DNA from: Cheiracanthium punctorium
Lineage: Eukaryota > Arthropoda > Arachnida > Araneae > Cheiracanthiidae
Direction: 5' to 3'
Length of the DNA stretch: 64,000 nucleotides
Assembly: GCA_038373885.1 (NCBI GenBank)
Contig: JAWZYV010015814.1
Coordinates: forward strand, 248,001 to 312,000
Under the pieces are notes generated by a model. The model was not told where the DNA came from. It was given only the letters and a program-made list of their open reading frames with translations, and ran no database searches. This document shows, in pieces, positions 44,931 through 57,222 of this stretch (the first letter of the stretch is position 1; every line of letters starts with the position of its first letter). Both the position numbers and the translations under genes were made by a program.

Positions 44931-47780
44931 TATTTAAAAATTATTAATAATGAGAAGATCTGTTTTTTGTGTAAATAATTTTTCAGAAAAACCAAAAAGG
45001 ATAAGTTGTCATTAATGATGCATGTTTTGGTTGTATTAAAAATATTCGATCAGCATCCTGCTCGGGCCCACTTCGAAAAATAATCCCATTCACGTCCCTG
45101 TTTAGCTCTAAAATGTTTAGAAGCCCGAGATGAGCACGTCCTTACAAATTGTAGAATCTTATGCCTTACCTCCTCCAAAAGAGAAAATTTCTGCGCGATT
45201 GCAGCGCCACTGTGTAAGTATGTTTTACTTCAGTATGTTTCACGAGAGATAAGAAACTGATGTAATGAGGGACAGGCGTGTTCGCCTGAATAGCATGGCT
45301 AAACTTCTAAAACCTCTGTCTTAAATGTATATATGTAAATTAAGCATAATAAATTAATCCAAAATGAATGCTTATGAACATTTATAGACAAATCACAGTC
45401 ACTAAGGAAGTTTAGAAGGAATTACTCCAACACAAATGCAAAATCCCCCCACCTAAAATTTCTCATATGAGCGTCCATGAGACTTGCAGTTACTGTGGTG
45501 CGATTACATTCACAGCAATTAAACTGAGGTTAGACTGCGTTATCAGTGGACGAATAGATGAGCAGCACTAGAAAAAAAAAAAAAAAAAAAAAAGCCAGAG
45601 AGAGAGAGAGCAAGCAGTACATAGCGCAACCTCTGTTGCAGCTGAAGTTTGAGCTTAAACAGCTGTCTGCTAGCAAATAAACAGTGCATTTCAGTCTGAC
45701 AGACTCACGCGAGTCCGATACAAAGATCCCGTTTTCTTGCGTTCAAAACACATGGTTTTTCCGTCAGATGCGGGACGTTAAATAATGCCGCCCTGCGTTA
45801 AATATTTACATAAGATGATTTTCTTTTTAATAACTAGGGGCCAAGGCCCCTAGACTCGCTACGCTGGCTTTTCGTATGAGGCATTCGGCCCCTAATAAGG
45901 TTTATTCCTAAAAAAAAGGCACAATTTTGACCGACCTACGCATTGCTTGGTTCTTGCATGTTCCTTGGAACATAAAAATTTAAGCTTCACACTACTTTTA
46001 ATTAGGTAAAACCTATAGAAAACCTTGCGTATTTGCTACCCACGGCGATTTTTCATAATTTGGCGACTTACGTTTGTGTATAGTTAATAATTAGTTCTAA
46101 GAAAACAGCACTTCATATGTTTTCTTTGATGAAATCTACGAAACACCTAGGATAGCTTGCCACCAATGACGACATTTCATTATTTGGCGATTTACTCATG
46201 CTCGATAATTATTGCTTATGTATGGTTACCGGAAAAACCGTTATCCTACATAATCATTTGCAAATTGGCGTATTTAGCGCTACCAAATATATCATTTCGC
46301 CGCGCTGGCAAGTATCCAAGCTGTGCTATAACCGCTATAATGGCATAGTTAACGCTCCAAATATTTCTATTTTTAGCAAATACCCAAGCTGAACCTAACC
46401 GACTTTTCTATAATCTGCATTTTAATTATTTTTCATTTTTAAGATACTGGGTGGTAACATTTTGGAATACGCAGTTTAAATTCACCCTGCTTAGAAAGAC
46501 AGCCTTTTGCCAGATTGTAAATGATTCGACAATGGCGCTTTTTAATCCAGTCACAAGTTAGTTATCCTGTTTTGGAAAAACGAATAATCGGTAATTCTAA
46601 GCTCTTGTTATCTAAGAGAAGTTACTATTTGAAAATTGTCAACTTCGTGTAACTGACTTTGACTGACTCATTTCACATGCTTTTTAATTTGTAAAATTGG
46701 TGTCATTTTACTTCATGTTTATCAGCTTCGCGTTATTCTACATACTTGGAATTGCTTTTTGTAAAGACATGAATGATTTTATGCTGGCGAAAATTGCCAA
46801 AGCAGGCAACCATTATGCTTATTCTTTCAGTTTTTTTATTAATATCTTCTAAAATAATTGGAATTTCGAAATTTAAGTCAGCTTATCGGCTTTACCAGAA
46901 TTTTATGAATCCGTGGACACCTTCGTCGAAACTCAAATCCCCATGGTTTCGGAGGAGATAGCAGAACAAGCTTTTGACAGCGGCGGCGCAACAGCTGTTA
47001 CATTTTTTTTAGAATAGAAAGATTCATAGAAATAATTATTAACTTTCTAAAAATGTGGCCCTCGTACTCACTGGTTAGGGATCACGATATTTCTAGACTT
47101 GAATTCTAGCGTTCGTTCTTTTTTTTTGGGGGGGGGGGATGAAGCAGGTTATTTTTGTTTGCGGTTGTTGAAGTTTATACGTATAGCAGTGTTTTTTGAA
47201 ATAAAGTTCTTTTTAACCTTCAAACATTTACATTTTTAACAGTTCTAAACTCAAAATTTCAACATTTTACGACTTTCGAATGATGCGAGTTACATACCTA
47301 CATATACGTCACGCCAAAACATGCTCAAACTGGATCATGCACATACATCGAGCAGAAATATGTCAACGTAAACTGAGGGTTATGGATCGAAATCGATTAT
47401 CCTTGAAAACGTGAATTCCGAAATTTTTTCCTCCGCTATTACAGCACTTCAGCTGGAACAAGCAAGTAACAAAGAATTCTTTAATAAATGTACAGCTGCA
47501 ACAGTCAAAGACGGTGCTTGTGTACTGCAGTGAAAACTGCTAGATCAGAGAACAGCATTTTTACCTCTCTTGGCAGTTCGCAGCATTTAAGTTAGGAAGA
47601 GAGAGCAAGCACTAGGCCTTGTGCACAGTGCTCGTTTCCCCCCTCAGCATCCGTATTCGATGTGGCATGGGGCCGCGGATCAATACGGAACCGCGGTCGA
47701 TGTGTTTGTGTGTGGGGAAAAGATTCGAGGACAACGTGCTTTCAAAATGCTTCCAGAGAAATCATCACCAGCATGAGGTA
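44931..47780. other. no gene supported; minor repeats
   Basis: Poly-A followed by AG repeats at 45569-45611. A 9-bp stem hairpin CTAGGGGCC-AA-GGCCCCTAG at 45834-45853. At 46030-46330 GGCGATTT and ATTTGGCGA words recall R1 in diverged form. A poly-T/poly-G run lies at 47119-47139. A GC-richer patch at 47630-47720 (GGGGCCGCGGATCAATACGG) is not recognised. No frame resembles a known protein. Confidence 0.5.
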
Positions 47781-47874
47781 TTAACTATGTAGTATATACA
47801 AAAAAAATCTGGAGTGACTCCACTCGACTTTCCGAACACTTACGATTAAGATCATTACCAAGCACTTAAATAAA

Positions 47875-48668
47875 TTTTAATCGATGAATCATTCAAACAT
47901 ATATACCAAATTGAAACTCAATCGAATGCGCCGTTTAAACGCTTGCGCACTTTCAAGAATATCTCCCCATATGCCATTATGCCATAACATAAAAGAAAGT
48001 TTTGTCGTAGCCCTTTAGGAGAACTATAAGTCCTATACACACCAAAATCAATACCGGTCTTAGGATGGTGGTTTATAACATGTATACCGAATTTGAGCTC
48101 AATCGAATGTATCGTTTAAACGCTAGCTCACTTTCAAGAAATTCCCCCCATAGGCCACAATGTAAAAGAAATCTTTGTAGAAAAACTATAAGTCCTATAC
48201 ACACCAAAATCAATACCGGTCTTGCAACGGTGGTTTATAACATGTATACCCAATTTGAGCTCAATCGAATCTACTGTTTAAACGCTAGCGCACTTTCAAG
48301 AAATTCCCCCCATAGGCCACAATGTAAAAGAAATCTTTGTCGTAGCCCTGTAGAAAAACTATAAGTCCTATACACACCAAAATCAATACCGGTCTTGCGA
48401 CGGTGGTTTATGACATATATATCCAATTTGAGCTCAATCGAATGCTCCGTTCAGGAGCTATCGTGTTCACTCACATACACACACACACACACACACACAT
48501 ACACACATACATACATACATTTCGTAAAAATAGTATAAATGGATTCAGAAGCCCTCAAAACGTGTAAAAACACCAAAATCTCGAAGTCGAATGAAAGTTC
48601 TCGAAGTCGAACGAAGTCGAAGTTTCATGATTACAATACTTTCCTTACATCGTACATGTTCGGAAAGT
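47875..48668 (+). repeat. R2 modular repeat: tandem units, CA tract, hairpin cap
   Basis: About three units of roughly 165 bp, each with CGTTTAAACGCTAGCGCACT, CCCATAGGCCACAATG, AGAAAAACTATAAGTCC and ATCAATACCGGTCTT, are followed by GAGCTATCGTGTTCACTC, a CA/CATA microsatellite (48475-48520) and a cap ending in the imperfect hairpin ACTTTCCTTACATCG to CGGAAAGT (48638-48668). The frame 48065-48364 repeats a peptide because the units are repeated. Confidence 0.85.
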
Positions 48669-49663
48669 AAAAACAAAAGTCGTGTAATCTTAGTACCTAA
48701 GTGCAAATAAAACAGGGCTAGAAATTTGAATATTGAGTCAGTGGCCAAAATTACAAGTGTCTCCATGTCTTCCAAAGTTCGTAACATTTATCGCTGATAC
48801 GTATACATGATTTTTTTTTTAAATAGCAAAGCAAAAGAAATTATATGAGTAATCTATATTGATTTCCCTTAAGAGCTCAATTTCTTAAAAATGTCAACAC
48901 CTAATGTAAAAATCTGGAATGATTCCACTCGACTTTCCAAATTTTTTATCTTTACCATTTACCAAGTGCTTAGATAAATTTAATTCATCTCAATCGAATG
49001 CAGTGCTCAGACGAAACTGTTCCAGCGTCATCGATTTAGTAAGAGAAGATACTTTGCGCACATTGATGTTAAAGATAGGAAACGTAGAATTCAAAGGGTA
49101 GGGTATTACTTAATATTTATTTCAGGTTGCCACCAGTCATGTTGTACAATGTGCAGCGGGAACTGCAGACCAAAGCCCAGATATGCATTTTGTTGACGGA
49201 AAATACTTTGAACATGGAAGATAAATGAATAACCTACCGTCAAGAAAGAGCAGTTTTTCATGACTTAGCAGTAAAAATGTGCGTTTATGCCTTCTCTATT
49301 CGTAGAATTATTGTGCCCTTTATTGCGAACATTGATGTGCACAAGACATGTGTTCTTAATCAATGATGCTCAACAAAATTTATAACTGATTTTTCTCCCG
49401 TATCTTGTACCGTTTTTGAGATAAGAACACTAACTCCAAATTTAGCCGCAAGGTGGCACTGTATGCTGTTTTGTTGCGTAGCGCAAGGCAACTTTACTAT
49501 ATTTGGACCTCACTTTTATGATTATATCTCTTGCCGTTCAGAAATTATTGGGGTGACACTGAACTTTAGCGAGCACACCGTATTTGCTTATCATTTAGCG
49601 ATATAGTATTTTTCTCTAGTAGTAGTAGTTATTTCTAGAATTTTTTCTGCAAATAGCTTAATC
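48669..49663. other. no gene supported
   Basis: AT-rich, no recognised frame. AGCCGCAAGGTGGCACTG at 49444-49461 is CTCF-core-like with two mismatches. A TAGTAGTAGT run lies near 49619. Confidence 0.5.
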
Positions 49664-51729
49664 CTTATAAATAAAAATAAAATTCTGTTTGTTTGTTTGT
49701 GGATTTGATTCGTATACAAATCCACAAAAATGTACCAATCAGCCTGAAATTTTGCACAGATATGTAAAATAATATAGAATAAATCATAGTCTACTTTAAA
49801 ACTTTGAAAGTCCACCCGTTCCCGGAATTTAAGAGATTTTTTATGCTCTTCACGCAAAAATCTTTCCGTAATTGTAACCCCTGTAGTGAAAAAAGTGTGA
49901 AATAAGGATCGTGGTTGCCATGAGTGGCGATTTTGCCGAATAAAATGTTTTAAATTCTCAAAGTAAAAATAAAAGAATAATAATGATTTTTTTTTTTTTT
50001 TTGTTAGTTTATATTGGTAAGGTTATTTTTTTTTTAAATTATAATATCGTGTGCATGGGAAATCAGAGCAGGAATGTAATGCTTTACACGCAAAACAATA
50101 AGAATTGAAGATTTCCGAGGCTAATGTGTAAATTTTTTTAGTTTGGCGAAAAAATAAAATGGCTGAAATATGGATTTTGAGTAAGTGAGTTCAAGCGGTT
50201 TGCACAGTTTTCGGCTTGGCGCAATTTATTGAGAGCTTAAGGAAATAGATTTTTGAAAACAAGTGCAAAGGTTTTATTAGAATACAGTGTTAAATTTTAA
50301 TGATCCGTGAAGAAATAATGCAGTTATTAAGGGATTTCAATTGATCTATCTCCAGAATTCTCGCCAAATGAGTACATTGATTTAAGTTGGGGGAATTCCG
50401 CTAAATTTCAGAAAATTGAAATCTTCTCATTTAGTACATCGGAGTAATGATGAATAAAACACGTTATAGTTGATAATTTTAAAAAATTCGGCTGTATTAA
50501 GGGATTCCACTTTTCAAATAAAGGCTTGCTTTACTTTTTCGCGGTCGAACCATTTCCCATATATTATTGCTGCTAAGTCAATGCTTCGAATGATTTCCTG
50601 AAAAAACGCTTGCAAAATGGCGTATGTTGGCACTTTGGCGAGGCTTAGTTTTGAAACTGTATTTTATTTGAGACTGGGATATATAATGACACTGGTTATA
50701 GATAAAAATGAATGTTGGTATGTGTGTATGAGGTTGAAAAACTTCAGCACCGTTTGACCATTCGCCATGAAATTTGGTTCACCTAAGTCTTTTATCATGG
50801 AGAAGGTTTTTATGCTATCCGTTTTCCTCTAACTTGCCACCAGGTGGCGCAGCAGAACGTCGAATTCTATTCCGTTTAGCCGTTTACAATGCGAATATCG
50901 TCCAACCGATTTCAATGAAATTTGGTACACGCGGATATTAGAACACGGAGAATATTTTTCACTATCCATTTTGCTGTAACTTGCCGCTAAATGGCGCTGC
51001 AAAGCATCAACTTCTATACCGTCCGACTGATCGGCATAAAATTTCTTATACTGACACATTTCAGCACGAAGAATATATTCTAACTGTGTTCCTTTTGATG
51101 TTACTCACCACTAGATGGCACTGCAATGCATTATTATTTAAAGTCGCCACTAGATGACGCTGCAGCAGGCCGAATTCTTGACCATTCAAACGGTCGCTAT
51201 GAAAATCAGTATACATAGCTATTTGAACAATGAGAATATTTTGGCGTTATCCATTTTGCTATAACTCGCCACTTGACGGTACTGTAGCAAATCATTAGTT
51301 TAATTAACCACTAGATCGCGCTGCAGTGTATCACTTCTTGACTGTGCAACTGATCGCTATGAAAATAGGTATACATAGATATTTGAACACGGGGAAGAGT
51401 TTCGCGTTAGATGTCGCGTCAACACATGAACTTCAGGGCTGTCCAGCCGATCGTCCTGAAATTTCGTATTCATCGATATCTGAATGCGAAGAATATTTTC
51501 GCCGTATCCGTTTTGCTAAAACTCGCCACTAGATTGCGCTTCGCCGCATGGCCTTCTGCACCGTACAAACGATTGCCTTGAAATTCGGTATGCATGGTTA
51601 TTGAACAACACAATATAATGAGATATCCATTTTGCTATATCTCTTTATTACAATAAATAGTAATCACCACAAATCGTAATATCAAAAAGTCCATTCATTC
51701 CCGTGCGAAGAACGGGTACTTCAGCTAGT
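49664..51729 (+). mobile_element. Helentron-like element H2, copy B
   Basis: Direct copy of 24279-26384 with the same opening TAAATAAAAATAAAATTCTG, the same hairpin TGTGGATTTG to CAAATCCACA (49698-49726) and the same terminus CCCGTGCGAAGAACGGG with CAGCTAGT (51700-51729). It has a longer poly-T tract (49987-50002) and a deletion near 51404 relative to copy A. The minus-strand frame 50829-51059 runs through the tandem array and is spurious. Confidence 0.78.
50836..51540 (+). promoter_or_regulatory. array of CTCF-like core motifs in H2 copy B
   Basis: Two sites match the CTCF core consensus CCASYAGRKGGCR at every position: CCACCAGGTGGCG (50837-50849) and CCACTAGATGGCA (51108-51120). Weaker ones lie at about 50983, 51145, 51268, 51307 and 51523, all in the same orientation. 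The 51404 deletion removed most of one site. Binding is inferred only. Confidence 0.45.
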
Positions 51730-52404
51730 CAGAAAATAAAAATATGTTTTCTTCCATACTCTTATAAATCATTTACTGATAGACTGCAGATATATTAGGG
51801 AATGTTAACTATAGCCTTAGAAACGTGTTCATTTAAGTTGATAACGAACATTTACTTACTTTTATAACACATGTACTTTCGTTGTAAGGCTATTATTATT
51901 ATTACCGAAGGATAATAATGTTAAAGAGACACAAAGAAAAGAATCATATTAACGATGCACGTGCCACGGTGTAAGAACGAAAAAACACACTGTAACTTCT
52001 CACGTTTCCAATTTAATTAGGTTTTCATTAACGGATCGTAAAAATAATTAGCGTTTGATCCATCCGATTCGGCGGATTAAATTGTTTCCTACGCTCTTTC
52101 GAGAGATTAAAAGCTTGCTCGATCATCTTTATGTAATAAAATGTTATAAATGTTCTTTCCCCCCCCCCCCCACGAAATATTAATGCTATATCAACTACAG
52201 TACGTTTTACAGCGTTTATGTGAAACATTCATACTTATTTGAATATTTTAGATTTAATCGTACTAATGCAAATTTGTGTGAATATAATAAAGTTTTTGAA
52301 GACACTAGTCAGTTACTTCTTAATAGTTTTTACACTGAAAACAATAGCTGAATTTTAAAATAAAGATTTACCATAAAAATGAAAGATATACATTTTTTGT
52401 ACTG
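51730..52404. other. nothing recognised
   Basis: AT-rich, with a C run at 52160-52171. The minus-strand frame 52028-52228 has no known domain. Confidence 0.55.
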
Positions 52405-53212
52405 TACAGGGCGTGTCACAATTCCCTCCCGGGTTTGGAAGGTTTATAATATCTATATATATATATTACCAATACAGCTACAAAGTTGACTTTGTTGGAG
52501 AAAGAAATGTTATAAGTTTTATTTCACAATAGTCCAATATGTGAACCTTTCGTGACAGCGACGGATTAATGCCAATTTTGTCGGAGGTGTGAGTGGAGAG
52601 AGATCAGTTAGTTTGTTCTCCAAGAAAGACAAAACTTGCAATGTTTCCTTCTCCAGTAAAGTCTTCTCCAAGAAAGAAACACTGCTAGTTTTGTTTCACA
52701 AACAACGATCTTCCTCGTCGTTGGATTGGACGAGGTTCTGCCGACGATAATCGCCTTCTTCCGTGGCCATCTCGCTCTTCGGACCTAATTATAGGCGATT
52801 TTTTTATCGGGTTACATAAAAGATCGTGTGTTCATGCCAAAGACGAAATTTACGCCAAAGGATCACAGCTGCATTTGTTACCATGTTAAAACGAGTGTGT
52901 GAGTGTGGGAAGAATTTGACTTTAGACTTGATATCTGCCGCATCAAGAAACAAGGACGGATTATTGGGGGGGGGGCTGCCACCACAATAGAGAAAAAAGA
53001 AATTAATGTAAAAATCCTATTTTACTTCCATAAAAAGGATGCATATGTCAATCTTCTAATTAACCTCCCACACCGACAAACTAACTACACACTCCCGAAA
53101 AAATTGCCCGACGCTGTCACGAAAGATTCACAATTTGGTCTTTTGTGAAATAAAACTTCTAACTTTTTTTTTTCTCCAATAAAGTCAACTTTCTTGCTGT
53201 ATTGGTAATATA
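52405..53212. mobile_element. inverted-repeat element with one intact end
   Basis: The left end TACAGGGCGTGTCACAATTC resembles TA-type MITE ends. Arms at about 52465-52562 and 53113-53208 are complementary (TTACCAATACAGC to GCTGTATTGGTAA; GTGACAGCGAC to GCTGTCACGAA). The right terminus beyond TTGGTAATATACA has lost the TACAGGG motif. The interior frame 52903-53148 is not recognised. Confidence 0.7.
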
Positions 53213-53779
53213 CAGAATGATTTTAATTAAAGTTCCAATTTAAAACGATCAGGAACGGAAGACTGCTGGGCCAAATGTTATCAAACTTGATCATTGTGTA
53301 AAGGTGGTCAGGGGATTTCTTATCCTCTGAAAAAAGCTCAAAAATTCAACACCAAGTGCAAGGACTAATTTGGTGGGGGTTGGGGGGTCCGGGAGTCTGA
53401 CCCCCTCAACCTCCCCATAAAGACCATTTTGGAGGTGGTTAAACAATTTCGGAGGGGAGGGGGTCCAAACGATAAAAAAGGCAGTATTTTTCTCAAAGGG
53501 ACACTATGTCATTATCATTTTAGTAATAAAAATCAAAATTTCGTGGGGAAGGAGTTTCGGACCGCTGTCCCCCCCCTTAAATACGTTTAAAAACTTACTG
53601 TGTGAAATAAACAGACGAACTGACTCAACTAATAAAGATTTCTTATACGATAGTCAAACACTTGACATAAAAAATTGGAAATTTCTTTAGATTCATAAAC
53701 TTTGCCACAGACTTTACGTTTTAAGTTTTATTCGCAATTTGTGCGATTCTAATTAGCTCCTTTAGATGACGCAGTTTAA
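53213..53779. other. no gene; G-rich tracts
   Basis: GGTGGGGGTTGGGGGGTCC (53370-53388) and GGAGGGGAGGGGG (53449-53462) are G-rich and could form quadruplexes. No gene or clear repeat boundary is seen. Confidence 0.45.
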
Positions 53780-54061
53780 CCCCTTTATGCCTAGTGTCTC
53801 CCCCCCCCCCTTTTTTTTGGACGGCATTATCGCTATCACTCGAAAACGTTATTTATTTTTCCTAGCCTTTATTCACGAGTGTTGAACTCCACAAAATACT
53901 TTAACATGACCCAGTAAGATGTTGAAATTTCATTTTTTATGCATAATGATTTTAAAAGAAATCATCCCTTGATCAAGTAGTTCATATCAGAAATTTACCT
54001 ATTATTGCTAGCGTTAGCAAAAACTGAAGAAACTCGCAAGAAAAATCTAGGCACCAATGGG
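53780..54061. mobile_element. TTAA-target MITE, second family, copy 2
   Basis: Begins CCCCTTTATGCCTAG and ends CACCAATGGG, with TTAA on both sides (53776-53779 and 54062-54065). Aligns along its length with 14115-14390; differs by a C and T run near 53801-53819. Confidence 0.88.
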
Positions 54062-54405
54062 TTAATATTTTTCACAAGATTGAACTATGGAGGATTTAAA
54101 TATTTAAATGGAGCAATGAAGGATGAGAAACTAAGACCGCAGAATTAGTATTAGTAATAGGTAATATTAATAGATTTGTTACAGATTAAAGTACAATATA
54201 CCGTATTAATAAATATTTCGTGAAACTAAAATTGTTTGTTATAGTCATCATTTCTCAACGAGCGCTTTACAACTAATTAAACGATAAGTAGGACTAAGTT
54301 AATATATCCCACGGTAGTTTCAACAGAAAAGACTACCTAAACGAGTGTTTTATTCCTCTATCCCTTTCTCAGCATTCACACACACACACACGCACACACA
54401 AGGGT

Positions 54406-54528
54406 TATCCAATAGTCCATCCCTTCTTTGACATTACCGTAAGGGTAAAAGAGCTGTTCAACCGGGATATGTGCCATCTGGAACATGCAATCATCGGAAG
54501 GAGCGATGTTTGGTGAATACGGTGGGTA
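54406..54528 (-). pseudogene. mariner transposase C-terminal remnant
   Basis: On the minus strand the frame reads YPPYSPNIAPSDDCMFQMA, then VEQLFYPYGNVKEGMDYWI. Mariner transposases have PPYSPDLAPSDYHLF immediately around the third catalytic aspartate, followed by an F-x-x-x-x-x-VKxxxDxWI helix; here the PPYSPNIAPSD block keeps that aspartate (S-D). Only about 41 residues are left. Upstream, the coding sequence is split by a 1.1-kb insertion whose target duplicate continues PH-Y-PP in frame at 55660-55675, and a TTAA element sits just beyond. Downstream it runs into a CA microsatellite (54375-54402). It is a dead copy. Confidence 0.75.
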
Positions 54529-54529
54529 G

Positions 54530-55659
54530 ACAGGCGCCTGGAGCCTGGTATGCCACTTCTTGCTCTGATTGGCTCTTAGCGTCAAGTGACTTCTGTAGAG
54601 CTCTGATTGGTGCTCTCCCTGCTGCCTGAGGAGCATATTTCAGAATCGGAGGAAGGAAGGAACGTTTCAGATATATTTGGCAGTCAGCACTGCATTACAG
54701 TACTCTGTCTTGCCGCTTGATCAGCTAAACATAAACATCCTTTTCCTTTGAAGTAATGAGGTCTATTAAATAAAATGCTATCGGATACTGATTAGTGTTT
54801 TTTTTATGAGTTTATTTAGCAGATGCGTGTGTTATAAACATTTAGTTATTTAAATACGTATAATCTAGATAGCATGTGTGCGTTTTCAATCTATAAAATA
54901 TGTTATTACTTCATATTTATTCGCAGAACATTATTATTATTTTTTTTATTTATAAAATTTCTTATCTGATCAGTGCCGTATCTAAGGTGGGGAGAGGGGG
55001 TATAGGGGACGACCCCCCTCCCCCCCCCAAAAAAAAATTAATGTGTATTAGTTTCAAAAAATTCTTTTCTTAGAACTGCTTTTTTTCTCAATTCTTCTTT
55101 TAATTGTAACAGACAAATTAACTGGATTAATGGGTTTAAATGTGTAATTAAATTAATTAATTACATAATGAAGTTAATAAATATGTAATTAAGTTATTTA
55201 TGATTTAAAACTGATTGTATGTCATATTTCAATGATTCATTATGTGAAATAAAACCAATACACAAATTAATAACAGAATTAATGATTGCTAATGAACAAA
55301 AAAATTTCAATAATGACTGTTAATTATATAGCTATAATTATTATTTGCTTATGAATTTTGATTGATCTCATTAAAGGTGATATTTTGCATATGATTTAAT
55401 TACTAGTTAATTAAATAATATATTAAATTAAATAATAATGTACAGATAATTACACAACAATTTAAGCCCGCCGATCACTCAAAATAATCACTTAAACCAC
55501 GTTTTTTGCGAACGGAGTATGCTGTAATCTCGCCAACACAAACACACTATTAACAGGAAATACACATAACGAAGAGCACCAATCAGAGCTCTACAGAAGT
55601 CACTTGACGCGAAGAGCCAATCAGAGCAAGAAGTGGCATATCAGGCTCCAGGCGCCTGT
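54530..55659. mobile_element. hAT-like inverted-repeat element inserted in mariner
   Basis: TIRs ACAGGCGCCTGGAGCCTG and CAGGCTCCAGGCGCCTGT extend inward for about 95 bp (to about 54622 and from about 55577). A perfect 8-bp TSD GTGGGTAG lies at 54522-54529 and 55660-55667. A hAT-end-like CAGTGCCGTATCTAAGG at 54972 may mark a further insertion. The interior is AT-rich and non-coding. The frame at 54376-54636 fuses this element with the mariner remnant by chance. Confidence 0.92.
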
Positions 55660-55680
55660 GTGGGTAGTGTGGGACTTTAA

Positions 55681-56007
55681 CCCTTTGAGGCGCAACCCTT
55701 TCCCAATGCTGAAAAAAGGGCAGCCGTTGCCATCGCTCGACTTAACTACCAGCAAGATGGTGGACGATCGAAACGTTCATCGCGTGCCGCAGATCTGGAG
55801 ACCCTTTTTTGATGCAGCGCACAGCCAGTCTGTAATAATCGTGACATTTTTTTTACGGGAAATGTCGTGCTAAAAAGTAAAGGATTCTCGTGAAGGTATG
55901 TCACCCGCAACTATTTTTATAGAAATCCAATCTATTCTTCGAGACTGGCAACAGTCAAAATGTCAGAGTCTGGAGTTTCCAGAGCGGAAACGTTGCGCTT
56001 TAAAGGG
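55681..56007. mobile_element. piggyBac-like MITE, copy 2
   Basis: Flanked by TTAA (55677-55680 and 56008-56011). Begins CCCTTTGAGGCGCAACCC and ends GCGCTTTAAAGGG. It matches copy 1 (11996-12507) through the left palindrome arm and the last 170 bp, but the right arm is missing, which leaves it 327 bp long. The frame 55604-55873 runs across its edge and is spurious. Confidence 0.88.
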
Positions 56008-56538
56008 TTAAACCGTAATCGTTAAGGACAGCTATAATCGGCGGATCTAAAGCCCTTAAAACGGTTCAGAATTCTCCCAATAATATTCTACAAACGCTGT
56101 CACAACAAGGGATCAAAATCAAATGTGTAAGCGCATCCGAAGCTCAGGATCATTTTGAAAGGTCTGTTGCCAGACATACGAAAGAAATAAAACGCAATAT
56201 GTCTATCACAGCATTCAAAATCCGATTATTTTTAAAGCGCCACTAAATTATCGCTCAAAAGCTAAGAACTATTTTTTTTTTTCATATTTATGCGTTTCCA
56301 TTTTTCGATCCCAAGCACTCTAAAAATTATTACCGTTTCCGTTGCATTATTGAATTGAGCAGCTTAAGTGGCAACAATGGATTTTGCTACAACGATCACT
56401 GCGATGTTAAAAATAGAAAATCAAATTAATAGTTTATTTTAGGCGGACAAATATGAACGTATATTGCAGCTTGTATTAATTCAAATAATAATTTATAGCT
56501 AAAAGAAGTACAAAAATTAGAAACACGTTTTTAAATCA

Positions 56539-56984
56539 AGTCAAACATTGGCGCAACAGCCTCTCTGCGGGGCCAAGGGTTGCGCTGCCCAGCCGCGACC
56601 ATGGGGTGCAGATAATACGCCTCAGCCAGGTGATCAGCCTGACGCGAAGCCCCCCGCTTTTTGACTCCAAGTAGGGGCGTAGCCAGAAAATTTTCATGGG
56701 GGGGGGGGTACTACTACTGCAACTCCCATACATGCATACATGTGTGTGATAAGGGAGTGAAGAATATACATTTTCTATGGCAAAAAATTCCTCATGGGAG
56801 GAGGGGTTATGACCCCCCTAACCCCCACCTTGGCTACGCCCTGACTCCAAGCAAGCTTGGTCCTCATTTTAAAGACCCACTCAAGGGATGAAAGGCTGAT
56901 TCGACCTTGCACAGCCCGGGACTCGAACCCCGGACCTCTGGAACGGCAGCGCGGTGTGCTAACCATTACACCACTGGGCTTTAC
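56539..56984 (-). mobile_element. tRNA-derived SINE, family S2, split by a MITE
   Basis: On the minus strand the head reads AGCCCAGTGGTGTAATGG (A box TGGTGTAATGG), then GGGGTTCGAGTCCCGG (B box), a tRNA-like start, followed by a tRNA-unrelated body. A 10-bp TSD TTTTAAATCA lies at 56529-56538 and 56985-56994. A hAT-like MITE (56672-56843) with its own TSD interrupts the body, leaving about 266 bp of SINE. Confidence 0.88.
56672..56843. mobile_element. hAT-like MITE nested in the SINE
   Basis: TIRs TAGGGGCGTAGCCAG and TTGGCTACGCCCTG with perfect TSD ACTCCAAG (56664-56671 and 56844-56851). It is the same family as 33329-33498, sharing TTCTCATGGGGGGG and GGTTATGACCCCCCTAACC-type blocks. Confidence 0.94.
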
Positions 56985-57059
56985 TTTTAAATCAGCATGA
57001 AGTATAAAAATCACTATTTATGTAATTTTACAAGACTATTAAAAAAAAAAACTTCAAAT

Positions 57060-57184
57060 GTTATTTCCATCTTTTAAATGAAGAGTGAACCATCATAAAT
57101 GTCTGCATTGTATTATATTTGAAACTGATTAATGTCTCTAAACTGCCGTGGGGAGTAATGTACTGAAATTCTTTAGAGTGCTCC

Positions 57185-57222
<38 letters not shown>

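Noticed and set aside
47875..48520. CRISPR-like regularly spaced repeats
   Set aside because: The units are about 165 bp with no unique short spacers and end in a CA tract; this is a eukaryotic modular repeat.
56870..56984. Possible functional tRNA gene on the minus strand
   Set aside because: The A and B boxes are good, but the T stem has a mismatch, the anticodon arm is irregular, and the sequence continues into a long body with target duplications, so it is a SINE head.
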